A stretch of 11,771 nucleotides of DNA from the NCBI GenBank assembly GCA_002499945.1, contig DKYP01000098.1:3836-15606 (forward strand), given 5' to 3'. Each line of letters begins with the position of its first letter. Position 1 is the first letter of the stretch. The DNA comes from Lachnoclostridium sp. UBA7097 (GTDB lineage Bacteria > Bacillota > Clostridia > Lachnospirales > Lachnospiraceae). The notes beneath the pieces were generated by a model. It saw nothing but the letters and a program-made list of their open reading frames with translations, was not told where the DNA came from and did no database searches. Made by a program: the position numbers and the translations under genes. Positions 1 to 7,411 of this stretch are shown here, in pieces.

Positions 1-669
1 GTAATAAATGAAAAAGAGTACGGGTTTATCATTACGGGAACATACTCCTCATTCGTCAGCGGTGCTTTTCTATATAAAGATTTTGACTTTGGAAATCTGC
101 CGGCAAACAATATAATGGGTATACAGATACATTTTGACGGAAGTCCCGGCAAGGCGCAGATAAACAAAAACATTGAAAAGCTAAAAGACCTGCTAGACAC
201 TGATAAGGTGTATACGACTCCGGACTTCATTGAAAATTTTACAGGAATGTCTGGTACACTGAATGCAATCAAACAAATGATGATGGTTATTACTGTGGTT
301 GTAACGGCATTGATTGTTATACTTATGGAGCGTTCGTTCATCTCAAAGGAAAAAAGCGAAATTGCACTTATGAAAGCAGTGGGGATTCCTGACAGCAGCA
401 TTATTGCACAGCATACACTGCGGTTTGTGATTGTATCAGTCATTGCCTGCATCATTTCTTCAGCGGTGCTTATGCCTGTAAGCAACGTAATGATGAATTG
501 GGTATGTAACATGGTTGGTGATATATCAGGCTTGAAATGCGATTTTGACCCGGTAGAAATATTTGTAACCTGCCCGGCAATTCTTACCGGCGTGGCTGCC
601 ACCGGTTCATTCCTGGCCGCACTTTACACAAAAACAATCAAGGCTTGCGATACGGCAAGTATAGAATAA
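1..669 (+). CDS. FtsX-like ABC transporter permease, C-terminal part (partial at left edge)
   Basis: The reading frame is open from base 1, so this is the last 222 residues of a longer membrane protein whose start lies outside the window. Three hydrophobic segments are visible at about residues 93-110, 139-163 and 186-210. Between the first and second is a cytoplasmic loop with the pattern EIALMKAVGIP, which is typical of FtsX/MacB/BceB-type permeases. The stretch before the first segment is hydrophilic and probably extracytoplasmic. It is followed after 13 bases by the ATPase gene and then by a two-component system. That order is common for transporters that sense or remove antimicrobial peptides or envelope-active compounds in Firmicutes. 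The substrate is inferred from context only. A lipoprotein-release or cell-division role is possible but less likely given the linked two-component genes. Confidence 0.85.
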   Translation, partial: VINEKEYGFIITGTYSSFVSGAFLYKDFDFGNLPANNIMGIQIHFDGSPGKAQINKNIEKLKDLLDTDKVYTTPDFIENFTGMSGTLNAIKQMMMVITVVVTALIVILMERSFISKEKSEIALMKAVGIPDSSIIAQHTLRFVIVSVIACIISSAVLMPVSNVMMNWVCNMVGDISGLKCDFDPVEIFVTCPAILTGVAATGSFLAALYTKTIKACDTASIE

Positions 670-674
670 GGAGG
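668..674 (+). promoter_or_regulatory. Ribosome binding site of the ABC ATPase gene
   Basis: AAGGAGG lies 8 bases before the ATG at 683 and overlaps the TAA stop of the permease. This suggests that the two genes are translated together from one message. Confidence 0.85.
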
Positions 675-682
675 AAAATATA

Positions 683-1453
683 ATGAATACTGTTTTACAG
701 GCAAAGGGACTTTGCAAGACATATATCGTGAACAAACATCAGAACAATGTGTTGAAAAACGTCAATCTTACGATTGGCGAAGGCGAAATGGCAGCGGTTA
801 TGGGACCCTCCGGCTCAGGCAAAAGCACGCTGCTCTACTGTGTTTCGGGAATGGACAAAGTGACCGCAGGTGAGGTGTTCTTTAATGGCAGGGAAACGGC
901 AAAGCTTGGTGACAAGGAGCTTGCAAGGCTCAGGCTTGATGAAATGGGTTTTATTTTCCAGCAGATGTACATGATGAAAAATCTTTCGTTGCTTGATAAT
1001 ATTATTTTTCCTGCTGTAAAGTCGAAAAAGAATATGGAGAGCCGCAGGCAGGCCGAAGAGCGCGGCAGGGCGCTTATGCGGAGGCTTGGCATTGATGATG
1101 TGTGCGGCAATGACATTAACGAGGTGTCGGGCGGACAGCTCCAGAGGGCTTGTATATGCCGCAGTATGATAAATAATCCTAAAATGATTTTTGCTGATGA
1201 GCCGACAGGCGCCCTCAACCGTGCAAGTTCTGATGAGGTTATGGATGAACTGCTCTCCCTTAACCGTGATGGTACAACTATTATGTGTGTGACCCACGAC
1301 CCCAAAGTTGCCGCCAAATGCAGCAGGGTTCTTTATATTGTGGACGGCGGTATCGCTGGTGAAAAAGAAATGGGACATTTTAGTGGCGGTGGCAAGGAGC
1401 TCCGTGACCGGGAAAGAGAGCTGAACAACTGGCTTATGGAACAGGGCTGGTAA
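683..1453 (+). CDS. ABC transporter ATP-binding protein (MacB/BceA-like)
   Basis: This 256-residue cytoplasmic ATPase should power the FtsX-like permease encoded just upstream. All nucleotide-binding motifs are present: Walker A GPSGSGKST (41-49), Q-loop glutamine near 93, signature VSGGQLQRA (148-156), Walker B MIFADEPTG (168-176) with catalytic Glu173, and the H-loop His205 in VTHD. The D-loop reads GALN, as often seen in the MacB/LolD/BceA group. A strong AAGGAGG at 668-674, 8 bases before the ATG, overlaps the permease stop codon and fixes the start. About 30 charged residues follow the core domain, somewhat longer than a minimal LolD-type ATPase. The family call is secure. The transported compound is unknown, and peptide-antibiotic resistance is inferred from the neighbours. 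Confidence 0.93.
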   Translation: MNTVLQAKGLCKTYIVNKHQNNVLKNVNLTIGEGEMAAVMGPSGSGKSTLLYCVSGMDKVTAGEVFFNGRETAKLGDKELARLRLDEMGFIFQQMYMMKNLSLLDNIIFPAVKSKKNMESRRQAEERGRALMRRLGIDDVCGNDINEVSGGQLQRACICRSMINNPKMIFADEPTGALNRASSDEVMDELLSLNRDGTTIMCVTHDPKVAAKCSRVLYIVDGGIAGEKEMGHFSGGGKELRDRERELNNWLMEQGW

Positions 1454-1456
1454 TAC

Positions 1457-1485
1457 TTGCAGAATCTTAGCTGGCATGGTATAAA
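1457..1485 (+). promoter_or_regulatory. Predicted sigma-A promoter (extended -10) for the two-component genes
   Basis: TTGCAG (1457-1462) and TATAAA (1480-1485) are separated by exactly 17 bases. A TG one base before the -10 box makes it an extended -10 (TGGTATAAA). The expected transcription start is near 1492, about 40 bases before the likely regulator start at 1532. It would let the regulator and kinase be expressed apart from the transporter. This is a prediction from consensus match only. Confidence 0.6.
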
Positions 1486-1531
1486 ACTTGTAATTTGGGT
1501 CTGCGGGTATTGGAAAGGCATGGGTATTTTT

Positions 1532-2194
1532 ATGATTGATATTCTTATAGTAGAGGACGATAAGGAACTAGCTGGCCTGCTGGCTGACTTCCTGCGTGAT
1601 GAAGGCTATATTGTGTCAGGCGTGGGCAGCGGGGAGCGTGCCGTGCAGCTCTTTGAACAGTATGGCGCAAGGCTTGTGGTGCTTGACATCAATCTCCCTG
1701 ATATGAATGGCTTTGCGGTCTGCTCTAAGCTCCGGGAAAATGCGGATACTCCTATACTGGTTGTAAGTTCAAGGACGGGCAAGGAGGATAAGCTTAATGG
1801 ATTTGGGCTTGGTGCTGATGATTATATAGAAAAGCCCTATGACATTGATATTCTTACTGCTAAAATCAAGGGAATATTTAAACGGCGTTACCAGCGTGAT
1901 ACATTGTCGGCGGACGGTGTGGTACTCAATCTTGCAGATAAAACAGCGGTTATTGACGGAAAGCCCGTAGAACTGCCTGCAAAGGAATTTGACTTGCTGG
2001 CACTCCTGGTTGGGAACCAAGGCAAAGCCCTGAAAAAAGAGTACCTGTTCAATACTGTCTGGGGCAGTGGCAGCGGTTCGGAACTGCAAACACTCCATGT
2101 GCATATTAACCGCCTCCGCCAGAAGCTTGGTGATAATCCTAAGAATGCAAAGCGCCTGCTGACCATCTGGGGTGTGGGGTATAAATTTGTATGA
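1532..2194 (+). CDS. OmpR/PhoB-family DNA-binding response regulator
   Basis: This 220-residue cytoplasmic regulator should be phosphorylated by the kinase encoded next to it. The receiver domain (about 1-118) has the acidic pair near 9-10, phosphoacceptor Asp52 in LDINLPDMNG, a Ser-Ser at 79-80 and Lys101 in the KP motif. The C-terminal winged-helix DNA-binding domain (about 125-220) ends with the typical RLLTIWGVGYKFV. The frame is open further upstream to a TTG at 1457, but that TTG lies in the predicted -35 box. MIDILIVEDD at 1532 matches the usual family start. An ATG at 1520 is a possible alternative. Neither start has a strong ribosome binding site at ideal spacing (GGAAAGG at 1512-1518). 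The stop overlaps the kinase ATG. Likely targets, by inference, are the transporter genes just upstream. Confidence 0.93.
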   Translation: MIDILIVEDDKELAGLLADFLRDEGYIVSGVGSGERAVQLFEQYGARLVVLDINLPDMNGFAVCSKLRENADTPILVVSSRTGKEDKLNGFGLGADDYIEKPYDIDILTAKIKGIFKRRYQRDTLSADGVVLNLADKTAVIDGKPVELPAKEFDLLALLVGNQGKALKKEYLFNTVWGSGSGSELQTLHVHINRLRQKLGDNPKNAKRLLTIWGVGYKFV

Positions 2195-3411
2195 GTGCTT
2201 TCAAAAAATTATGTACCATAGTAATAATTGTATTTCTTCTGCTGGTGGCAGTATTGGATATATTTATTGTAGGAGTACAAAACAATAATGAAGGCATTTA
2301 CCGTGTTGAAGCTAAACGGCTTGCAGATGAGATAGAGGAAACAGGCAACTATAAGCTTGAAAAATATCCCCATATTACGGGCGTGTTCAAAGCTGGTGAT
2401 GGCGGGCTGTATATCTCTGATAACCATTACCTGATTATAGAAGCAGGCGGTACGCTTTACCGTGTGGAATATATTACCGGAAACGGGCAGCACAGCATTA
2501 TTGTGGCAATAAACTGTGTATTTGGTGCGCTGTTCCTGCTGGTGGCTGGCCTTTTGTATTATATCTGTCGGCATATTATTGTGCCATTCGGCAGGTTAAT
2601 CAATGTTCCACAGGAACTTGCAAAGGGCAACCTTGCTGTCCAGATACCAGAGGAAAAAAGCCGTTTCTTCGGAAAATTCACATGGGGTATAAATCTTTTG
2701 CGTGAAAGTATCGAGGACAGCCGCAAAAAAGAAATCACTATGCAGAGGGACAAAAAACTCCTGCTGCTCTCCCTTTCCCACGACATCAAAACGCCTTTAT
2801 CGGCAATTAAGCTTAATTCAAAGGCACTTGCCAGGGGATTGTACAAGGATGTGGAAAAACAACGTGCTGCTGCCGTAAGTATCAATACCCGTGCAGATGA
2901 AATAGAACATTTTGTAAGCGAAATCACAAAGGCGGCAAGCGAGGACTTTATGAGCTTTGAGGTTACACAGGGGGAAGCTTTCTTAAGCGTTATCATCACA
3001 AAGATAAATGGGAGATATTTTTCCCAGCTTGCCATGTCGGGAACGGAGTTTGTGGTACAGAAATATGATGACTGTATTCTTTCATGTGACCCCTGCCGTC
3101 TTGCGGAGTGCCTGCAAAACCTGGTTGAAAATGCAGTTAAATACGGTGACGGCAGACGAATTGGGATTAGCTTTGATAAAATGGATGGCTGTGAACTTAT
3201 CACAGTATCAAATACAGGCTGTACCCTTGAAGCAAAAGAACTGCCACAGATATTTGAAAGCTTCCACCGTGGAAATAATGCAGATAATGTGCAGGGCAAC
3301 GGGCTTGGACTTTTCATATGCCGCAAACTGATGTGGCTTATGAATGGGGATATATATGCTGATATCCGTGATGGATGTTTCTATATAACGCTTGTTGTTA
3401 AAATGGCGTAA
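2191..3411 (+). CDS. Membrane sensor histidine kinase
   Basis: This 406-residue kinase is the partner of the response regulator; the two genes overlap in an ATGA. It has an N-terminal membrane segment (about 7-29), an extracytoplasmic sensor region of roughly 70 residues, and a second membrane segment (about 102-126). A HAMP-like linker follows (to about 180), then the HisKA domain with phosphoacceptor His197 in LSHDIKTPLSAI. The HATPase domain contains the N box NLVENAVKY (310-318), an F-box-like IFESFHRG and the G2 box GNGLGLFICR (369-378). The G1 box reads NTGC where DxGxG is usual, a variant seen in several Gram-positive kinases. The sensor region is longer than in BceS-type intramembrane kinases, so it may sense a ligand itself. 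The ligand is unknown. Confidence 0.93.
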   Translation: MSAFKKLCTIVIIVFLLLVAVLDIFIVGVQNNNEGIYRVEAKRLADEIEETGNYKLEKYPHITGVFKAGDGGLYISDNHYLIIEAGGTLYRVEYITGNGQHSIIVAINCVFGALFLLVAGLLYYICRHIIVPFGRLINVPQELAKGNLAVQIPEEKSRFFGKFTWGINLLRESIEDSRKKEITMQRDKKLLLLSLSHDIKTPLSAIKLNSKALARGLYKDVEKQRAAAVSINTRADEIEHFVSEITKAASEDFMSFEVTQGEAFLSVIITKINGRYFSQLAMSGTEFVVQKYDDCILSCDPCRLAECLQNLVENAVKYGDGRRIGISFDKMDGCELITVSNTGCTLEAKELPQIFESFHRGNNADNVQGNGLGLFICRKLMWLMNGDIYADIRDGCFYITLVVKMA

Positions 3412-3427
3412 ATGATAATTTATATTA

Positions 3428-3477
3428 AAAAACCAGTATACAGAAAAACTAACGTGCTTTTCCGCATACTGGTTTTT
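3428..3477. terminator. Bidirectional intrinsic terminator between convergent operons
   Basis: Two perfect 12-base arms, AAAAACCAGTAT (3428-3439) and ATACTGGTTTTT (3466-3477), form a hairpin. The inner part can extend the pairing imperfectly (3441-3447 with 3458-3464). The right arm ends in five T for the + strand, and the left arm with its preceding A bases gives a U run on the - strand. It lies between the kinase stop (3411) and the stop of the convergent secreted-protein gene (3484), so it can serve both. Confidence 0.8.
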
Positions 3478-3483
3478 AGTAAA

Positions 3484-4716
3484 TCACACCGTCCTGTAAT
3501 TTTTATTTATCTTTTTACTGTTACATTTTGGGAATGAACTATAATCCCATACATGTGTTTTCCGCATTTCCTTATCTGTTTTCAGAAAGAAATCCATAAA
3601 TACTATTTTATTATTAAAGCTTCCATTTACTACAGGGTCATCATATGTACAGTCAATATGGTACCATTTATTTTTAATCTTTACCATATTCCAGGCATGA
3701 TAGCCTCCTGTAACCATCCTGCATTTTATTCCATAGTGTTCCATTATTATTATAAATGCTTTGGAATACCCGTCACATACTGCAATTCCCCTGTTAAAAG
3801 CGCCTTCTGCTGTATGGCTTACAGCTGGCACTGTACCTGTTTTGTAAAGTGTCTTGTCATATTTTACATTCTGTACCAGCCATGCATGTGCAGCATAAAT
3901 CTTTTCATAATCCGTCATTTCTTTTTTTACATATTTTGAATAGATTACTTTAAGGCAGTTCTTTTTATTTCTTTTCAGGACCTTTACCTTGCATTTCAAT
4001 GCCTGTCCTGCTGTTTCTGCTATAACTGTTGTGCTGCCTGCTTTTAAAGCTGTAATCTTACCATTCTTGTTTACCCTGGCAATTTTGTTATCCATGCTCT
4101 CCCACTTTGCTTTAGACGGTGCACTATATACATAAATCCTGTTCTGGCTGCCTTCTATGTCAATGGATTTTTTATCTGAAAGATGGGTTTTCTTTGTGTC
4201 CGTAAAAAGTATCCCGTTTTTTAATGCAAATTTCCCTGCCTTGGAATCTTCTGGTGTTACAATAGTAAACCTGTCTTTGTTAAACCCGTAAAAAGCATTT
4301 TCACCAAATTTTGTTACCTGTACTGGTATTACTATCTGGTACATAGAGGTGCAGAAAGCAAATGCACCGCTGCCTATTTCTGTTATATTGCTTCCAAGGA
4401 CAACACTTCTAATAATCCTGTTATCATAAAATGCATTATCTGCAACAGAAGTTACTGCACCACCATTATATTCATCTGGAATAATAACGTCCCTGCCATC
4501 CCCGGTATATGAAACTACTTTATACTCATTTATTCCGATGGCATTAATAACTTCTTCATATACAAGTCCGTTTCCATCTGTAAATACACCACCAGTAATT
4601 GTACTGGTGGTATCATTATTTTCTGTAAATTCTGCACATATCGCCTGTTTATTGTTTATAAATATTATTATAAATAATGTAAACAGTAATATTACTTTCT
4701 TGGTTTTTACATTCAT
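3484..4716 (-). CDS. Secreted transglutaminase-like protein with leucine-rich repeats and Ig-like domain
   Basis: This 410-residue protein begins with a signal peptide: positive residues KTKK, then a hydrophobic stretch to about 20, with likely cleavage after AICA near 28. A short BspA-type leucine-rich region follows (about 85-150; VADNAFYDN, IGSGAFAFC and FGENAFYGF repeats). Next is a Big_2-like Ig domain (about 185-248; IARVNKNGKITALKAGST) and a transglutaminase-like core (about 265-365). The catalytic triad looks intact: Cys314 in AVCDGYS, His340 in YHAWNMV and Asp355 in HIDCTYDD. Such domains are papain-like thiol enzymes that may act as proteases, crosslinkers or amidases, so the reaction is unknown. 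The gene starts 2 bases after the fhs stop, with a weak AGGA 11 bases before the ATG, and is probably the last gene of that unit. No sorting motif or lipobox is seen, so release or non-covalent surface binding is likely. Confidence 0.85.
   Translation of the reverse strand: MNVKTKKVILLFTLFIIIFINNKQAICAEFTENNDTTSTITGGVFTDGNGLVYEEVINAIGINEYKVVSYTGDGRDVIIPDEYNGGAVTSVADNAFYDNRIIRSVVLGSNITEIGSGAFAFCTSMYQIVIPVQVTKFGENAFYGFNKDRFTIVTPEDSKAGKFALKNGILFTDTKKTHLSDKKSIDIEGSQNRIYVYSAPSKAKWESMDNKIARVNKNGKITALKAGSTTVIAETAGQALKCKVKVLKRNKKNCLKVIYSKYVKKEMTDYEKIYAAHAWLVQNVKYDKTLYKTGTVPAVSHTAEGAFNRGIAVCDGYSKAFIIIMEHYGIKCRMVTGGYHAWNMVKIKNKWYHIDCTYDDPVVNGSFNNKIVFMDFFLKTDKEMRKTHVWDYSSFPKCNSKKINKNYRTV
4588..4611. repeat. 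Perfect 10-bp inverted repeat inside the 5' coding region of the secreted protein gene
   Basis: ACCACCAGTA (4588-4597) and TACTGGTGGT (4602-4611) are exact reverse complements with a 4-base loop. In the mRNA it covers codons 36-43, just after the signal peptide. No T run follows, so it is not a standard terminator. Confidence 0.85.
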
Positions 4717-4718
4717 AT

Positions 4719-6389
4719 TTATGACAATCCTGTTATTAACCCATTACCATTAACATCTATCCTTTCAGCAGCAGGATGCAGCGGAAGCCCTGGCATTGTC
4801 ATTACTGTACCTGTTATTGCAACTATAAAGCCGGCACCTGCTGACACATACGCTTCACGTATATTAACACTGAAGCCTGAAGGCCTGCCAAGTTTAGTTG
4901 CATCATCTGAAAGTGAATACTGGTTCTTTGCCATGCAGACAGGAAGGTTTCCATAACCAAGCTTTTCAAGGCGGTCTATTGCTTTAGTGGCAGCAGCGTC
5001 ATATGTTACGCCATCTGCACCATATATTTCTTTTGCAATTATTTCTATCTTATCCTTTATAGGAAGGTTTTCATCATAAATTGGTGCATAGTGGCTTTCC
5101 TTTGTGCTAAGTGTATTTAAAACCTTTTCTGCAAGCTCTATGCCGCCATCCCCGCCATGTTCCCATACTTCTGAAAGTGCAAATTCACATCCTTTTTCTT
5201 CACAGTATTTCTTTACAAATGCAAGTTCTTCATCTGTATCTGTTACAAAACGGTTAAGGGCAACAACGCATGGAATATTGTATTTAGCTATATTTTCTAT
5301 GTGTTTGCCAAGGTTTTCAATTCCTTTGCCAAGTGCTTCAAGGTTCTCTTCCCCTAGTTTGTCTTTAGGTATGCCGCCATTGTATTTAAGGGCACGTACT
5401 GTGGCAACAAGCACAGCAGCATCCGGCTTAAGCCCTGCCATACGGCATTTAATGTCAAGGAACTTTTCAGCACCAAGGTCTGCGCCAAAACCTGCTTCTG
5501 TAATTACATAATCTGCAAGCTTAAGTGCTGTTTTTGTTGCACGTACACTGTTACAGCCATGTGCTATATTGGCAAAAGGGCCTCCATGTACAAGTGCAGG
5601 TGTATTTTCCACGGTCTGTACCAGGTTAGGCTTTATTGCATCTTTAAGAAGTGCCGCCATTGCGCCGGTTGCATTTAATTCTTTTGCAGTAATAGGCTCT
5701 CCATCATAGTTATATGCAACAATAATCCTTCCAAGCCTTTCCTTTAAATCCTTTATATTGTCTGCAAGGCAGAGTATTGCCATAATCTCTGATGCAACTG
5801 TAATTATAAAATGGTCCTCACGGACAACGCCGTCAACCGGCCTTCCAAGGCCTATGACAATATTTCTTAGAACCCTGTCATTCATATCAACACAGCGTTT
5901 CCATACCACCTGGCCAGGGTCAATCCTCAATTTATTGCCCTGTTGTATATGGTTGTCAAGCATGGCAGCCAGAAGGTTATTGGCAGATGTTATTGCATGG
6001 AAATCACCTGTAAAATGCAGGTTTAAATCCTCCATTGGCACTACCTGTGCATAACCGCCGCCTGCAGCACCGCCTTTTATTCCGAAGCAAGGCCCGAGGG
6101 ATGGCTCACGTAGGGCTATTACTGCTTTTTTGCCAAGTTTTGCCATAGCTTCGCCTATGCCTACAGTAGTAGTAGTCTTTCCTTCCCCTGCGGGTGTCGG
6201 GTTTATTGCAGTTACAAGCACAAGCTTGCCATCTTTATTGTCTTTAACCCTCTCCCACAATCCGTCTGACAGCTTAGCCTTATATTTTCCATAAAATTCA
6301 AGTTCATCTTCATCAATACCAAGCTTTCCTGCAATATCACGGATATGGAGCATTTCTGCTTCCTGTGCAATTTCAATATCAGTTTTCAT
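4719..6389 (-). CDS. fhs: Formate--tetrahydrofolate ligase
   Basis: This 556-residue cytoplasmic enzyme joins formate to tetrahydrofolate with ATP to give 10-formyltetrahydrofolate, feeding purine synthesis, initiator tRNA formylation or C1 metabolism. The P-loop TPAGEGKTT (65-73) and the family signature region from EPSLGPCFGIKGGA to LHFTGDFHAI (about 95-133) are clear. The C-terminal MTMPGLP motif is also present. The frame is open 10 codons further upstream (to 6419), but an AAGGAGG at 6395-6401, 5 bases before the ATG at 6389, and the family's normal length of about 556 residues support the shorter start. It lies 37 bases after an ATP-grasp gene and 2 bases before a secreted-protein gene. 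No folD or other folate genes are next to it, so pathway partners must be elsewhere. Confidence 0.97.
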   Translation of the reverse strand: MKTDIEIAQEAEMLHIRDIAGKLGIDEDELEFYGKYKAKLSDGLWERVKDNKDGKLVLVTAINPTPAGEGKTTTTVGIGEAMAKLGKKAVIALREPSLGPCFGIKGGAAGGGYAQVVPMEDLNLHFTGDFHAITSANNLLAAMLDNHIQQGNKLRIDPGQVVWKRCVDMNDRVLRNIVIGLGRPVDGVVREDHFIITVASEIMAILCLADNIKDLKERLGRIIVAYNYDGEPITAKELNATGAMAALLKDAIKPNLVQTVENTPALVHGGPFANIAHGCNSVRATKTALKLADYVITEAGFGADLGAEKFLDIKCRMAGLKPDAAVLVATVRALKYNGGIPKDKLGEENLEALGKGIENLGKHIENIAKYNIPCVVALNRFVTDTDEELAFVKKYCEEKGCEFALSEVWEHGGDGGIELAEKVLNTLSTKESHYAPIYDENLPIKDKIEIIAKEIYGADGVTYDAAATKAIDRLEKLGYGNLPVCMAKNQYSLSDDATKLGRPSGFSVNIREAYVSAGAGFIVAITGTVMTMPGLPLHPAAERIDVNGNGLITGLS

Positions 6390-6394
6390 TAATA

Positions 6395-6401
6395 CCTCCT
6401 T
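6395..6401 (-). promoter_or_regulatory. Ribosome binding site deciding the fhs start
   Basis: On the - strand this reads AAGGAGG, 5 bases before the ATG at 6389. It favours that start over the in-frame ATG at 6419, which has no comparable site. Confidence 0.85.
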
Positions 6402-6426
6402 GCTGCCTTTAACTGGCATATAATTT

Positions 6427-7314
6427 TTATATAAATGAGCTTGCCCACTTTATATAATCTGCTGCAATATTATAGTTTGTACATTCATAAAGCATACGTG
6501 AACCTGCCATCTCTTCAATTTCATTAAAAACAAATTTGCCATCTTTAGTAAGTATAAAATCAATGCCAGCCATGCCAATTTTATTTCCGCCAAGTGCTTC
6601 CACAAATTTCATGACATAGCTTTTCTGTGAAGACATAAGTTTATATTCAGAAGCACTTCCGCCTAATGAATGGTTTGCACGGAAATCGTCTTTTCCATTT
6701 CTTAATATTGCTGCATATATTTCCCCTCCGACAATATATACACGTACATCACAACTGTTACTTTCAATTCTCTCCTGTACAATACAGTCATGGCCTTTAA
6801 GCTTTTCTACGATTTCTTTAACTTTATCTGTATTTTTTGCACCATTTTCAAGAAGGAATACTTCATCCCCTCCATGCCCGTCCACGGATTTAATAACCAC
6901 ATCATTAGAAGCATCACCTGCAAGGTTACTTACAAGCCTTCCCAGATATTCATTATCAAGCAGTGAAGAAAGGTCAGATTTCCCTACAAACCATGTATTA
7001 GCTGCCCATTTATTGCTTTTAACTTCATATGTAAGATGCTCTGAGAGATATCTTACAGATTCATACTTATTATTTCCAATATGGACTAAATAAGCAGGGT
7101 TAAAAACTGCTATGCCTTTATTTTCATAATGCCTGCTTACCCTGTAATCCCTTGTCCTGTTAATAACTACATCCGGCTCAGCATGTTCTAAATGCTCTTC
7201 ATAGGGCACATATTCAAAACTAATGTCATGCTTGTTGCCCTCCTCCTTAAGTTTCTCAATAAATCCGGCATTTTTTTCTGCCTCATTGCTTTGGTATATT
7301 ATATATCCTTTCAT
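6427..7314 (-). CDS. RimK-like ATP-grasp protein of unknown substrate (second of two)
   Basis: This 295-residue protein has the ATP-grasp fold used to form amide bonds through an acyl phosphate. Visible elements are Lys142 and the glycine loop GHGGDE (146-151), and VQERI (179-183) of the adenine-binding linker. Also present are DVRVYIVGGEIYAAILRN (189-206) with DFRAN, a typical RimK-like signature, then Asp252 and the metal site FNEIEEMAGS. Here the usual ExN metal motif is ExE (Glu265, Glu267). The N-terminal 100 residues are poorly conserved and should bind substrate. ATG 7314 is preferred because GGGGGA lies 5 bases before it; ATG 7320 is two codons earlier with the GGGGG directly against it. 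A promoter sits upstream and fhs follows 37 bases downstream. The family call is firm, but the substrate cannot be assigned. Confidence 0.88.
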   Translation of the reverse strand: MKGYIIYQSNEAEKNAGFIEKLKEEGNKHDISFEYVPYEEHLEHAEPDVVINRTRDYRVSRHYENKGIAVFNPAYLVHIGNNKYESVRYLSEHLTYEVKSNKWAANTWFVGKSDLSSLLDNEYLGRLVSNLAGDASNDVVIKSVDGHGGDEVFLLENGAKNTDKVKEIVEKLKGHDCIVQERIESNSCDVRVYIVGGEIYAAILRNGKDDFRANHSLGGSASEYKLMSSQKSYVMKFVEALGGNKIGMAGIDFILTKDGKFVFNEIEEMAGSRMLYECTNYNIAADYIKWASSFI

Positions 7315-7382
7315 ATCCATCCCCCAATCATCCGGCTTGCACCAGCTATTTAAAATTATTGTGCTTAAAACTAATATTGTGT

Positions 7383-7411
7383 ATTATAACATAAACATAT
7401 CTGTATGGCAA
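7383..7411 (-). promoter_or_regulatory. Predicted sigma-A promoter for the ATP-grasp/fhs/secreted protein unit
   Basis: On the - strand TTGCCA (7411-7406) and TATAAT (7388-7383) are spaced by 17 bases, close to full consensus. The expected transcription start is near 7376, leaving a leader of about 60 bases before the ATP-grasp start at 7314. It lies in the only sizeable gap of the - strand block (7315-7450). Confidence 0.75.

Noticed and set aside
815..1477. Long - strand open frames opposite the ABC ATPase
   Set aside because: The + strand protein has every expected ATPase motif, while the - strand translations show none and no ribosome binding site.
1457..1531. N-terminal extension of the response regulator from a TTG at 1457
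   Set aside because: The TTG forms part of a good -35 box, the extension has no receiver-domain similarity, and MIDILIVEDD is the normal start of the family.
3484..4716. Reading the secreted protein as an internalin-like adhesin only
   Set aside because: The leucine-rich part is short and the C-terminal half holds a complete transglutaminase-type Cys/His/Asp triad, so an enzyme is the better call.
6390..6419. Ten-codon longer start for fhs
   Set aside because: The AAGGAGG ribosome binding site lies inside this stretch and the family length fits the shorter form.
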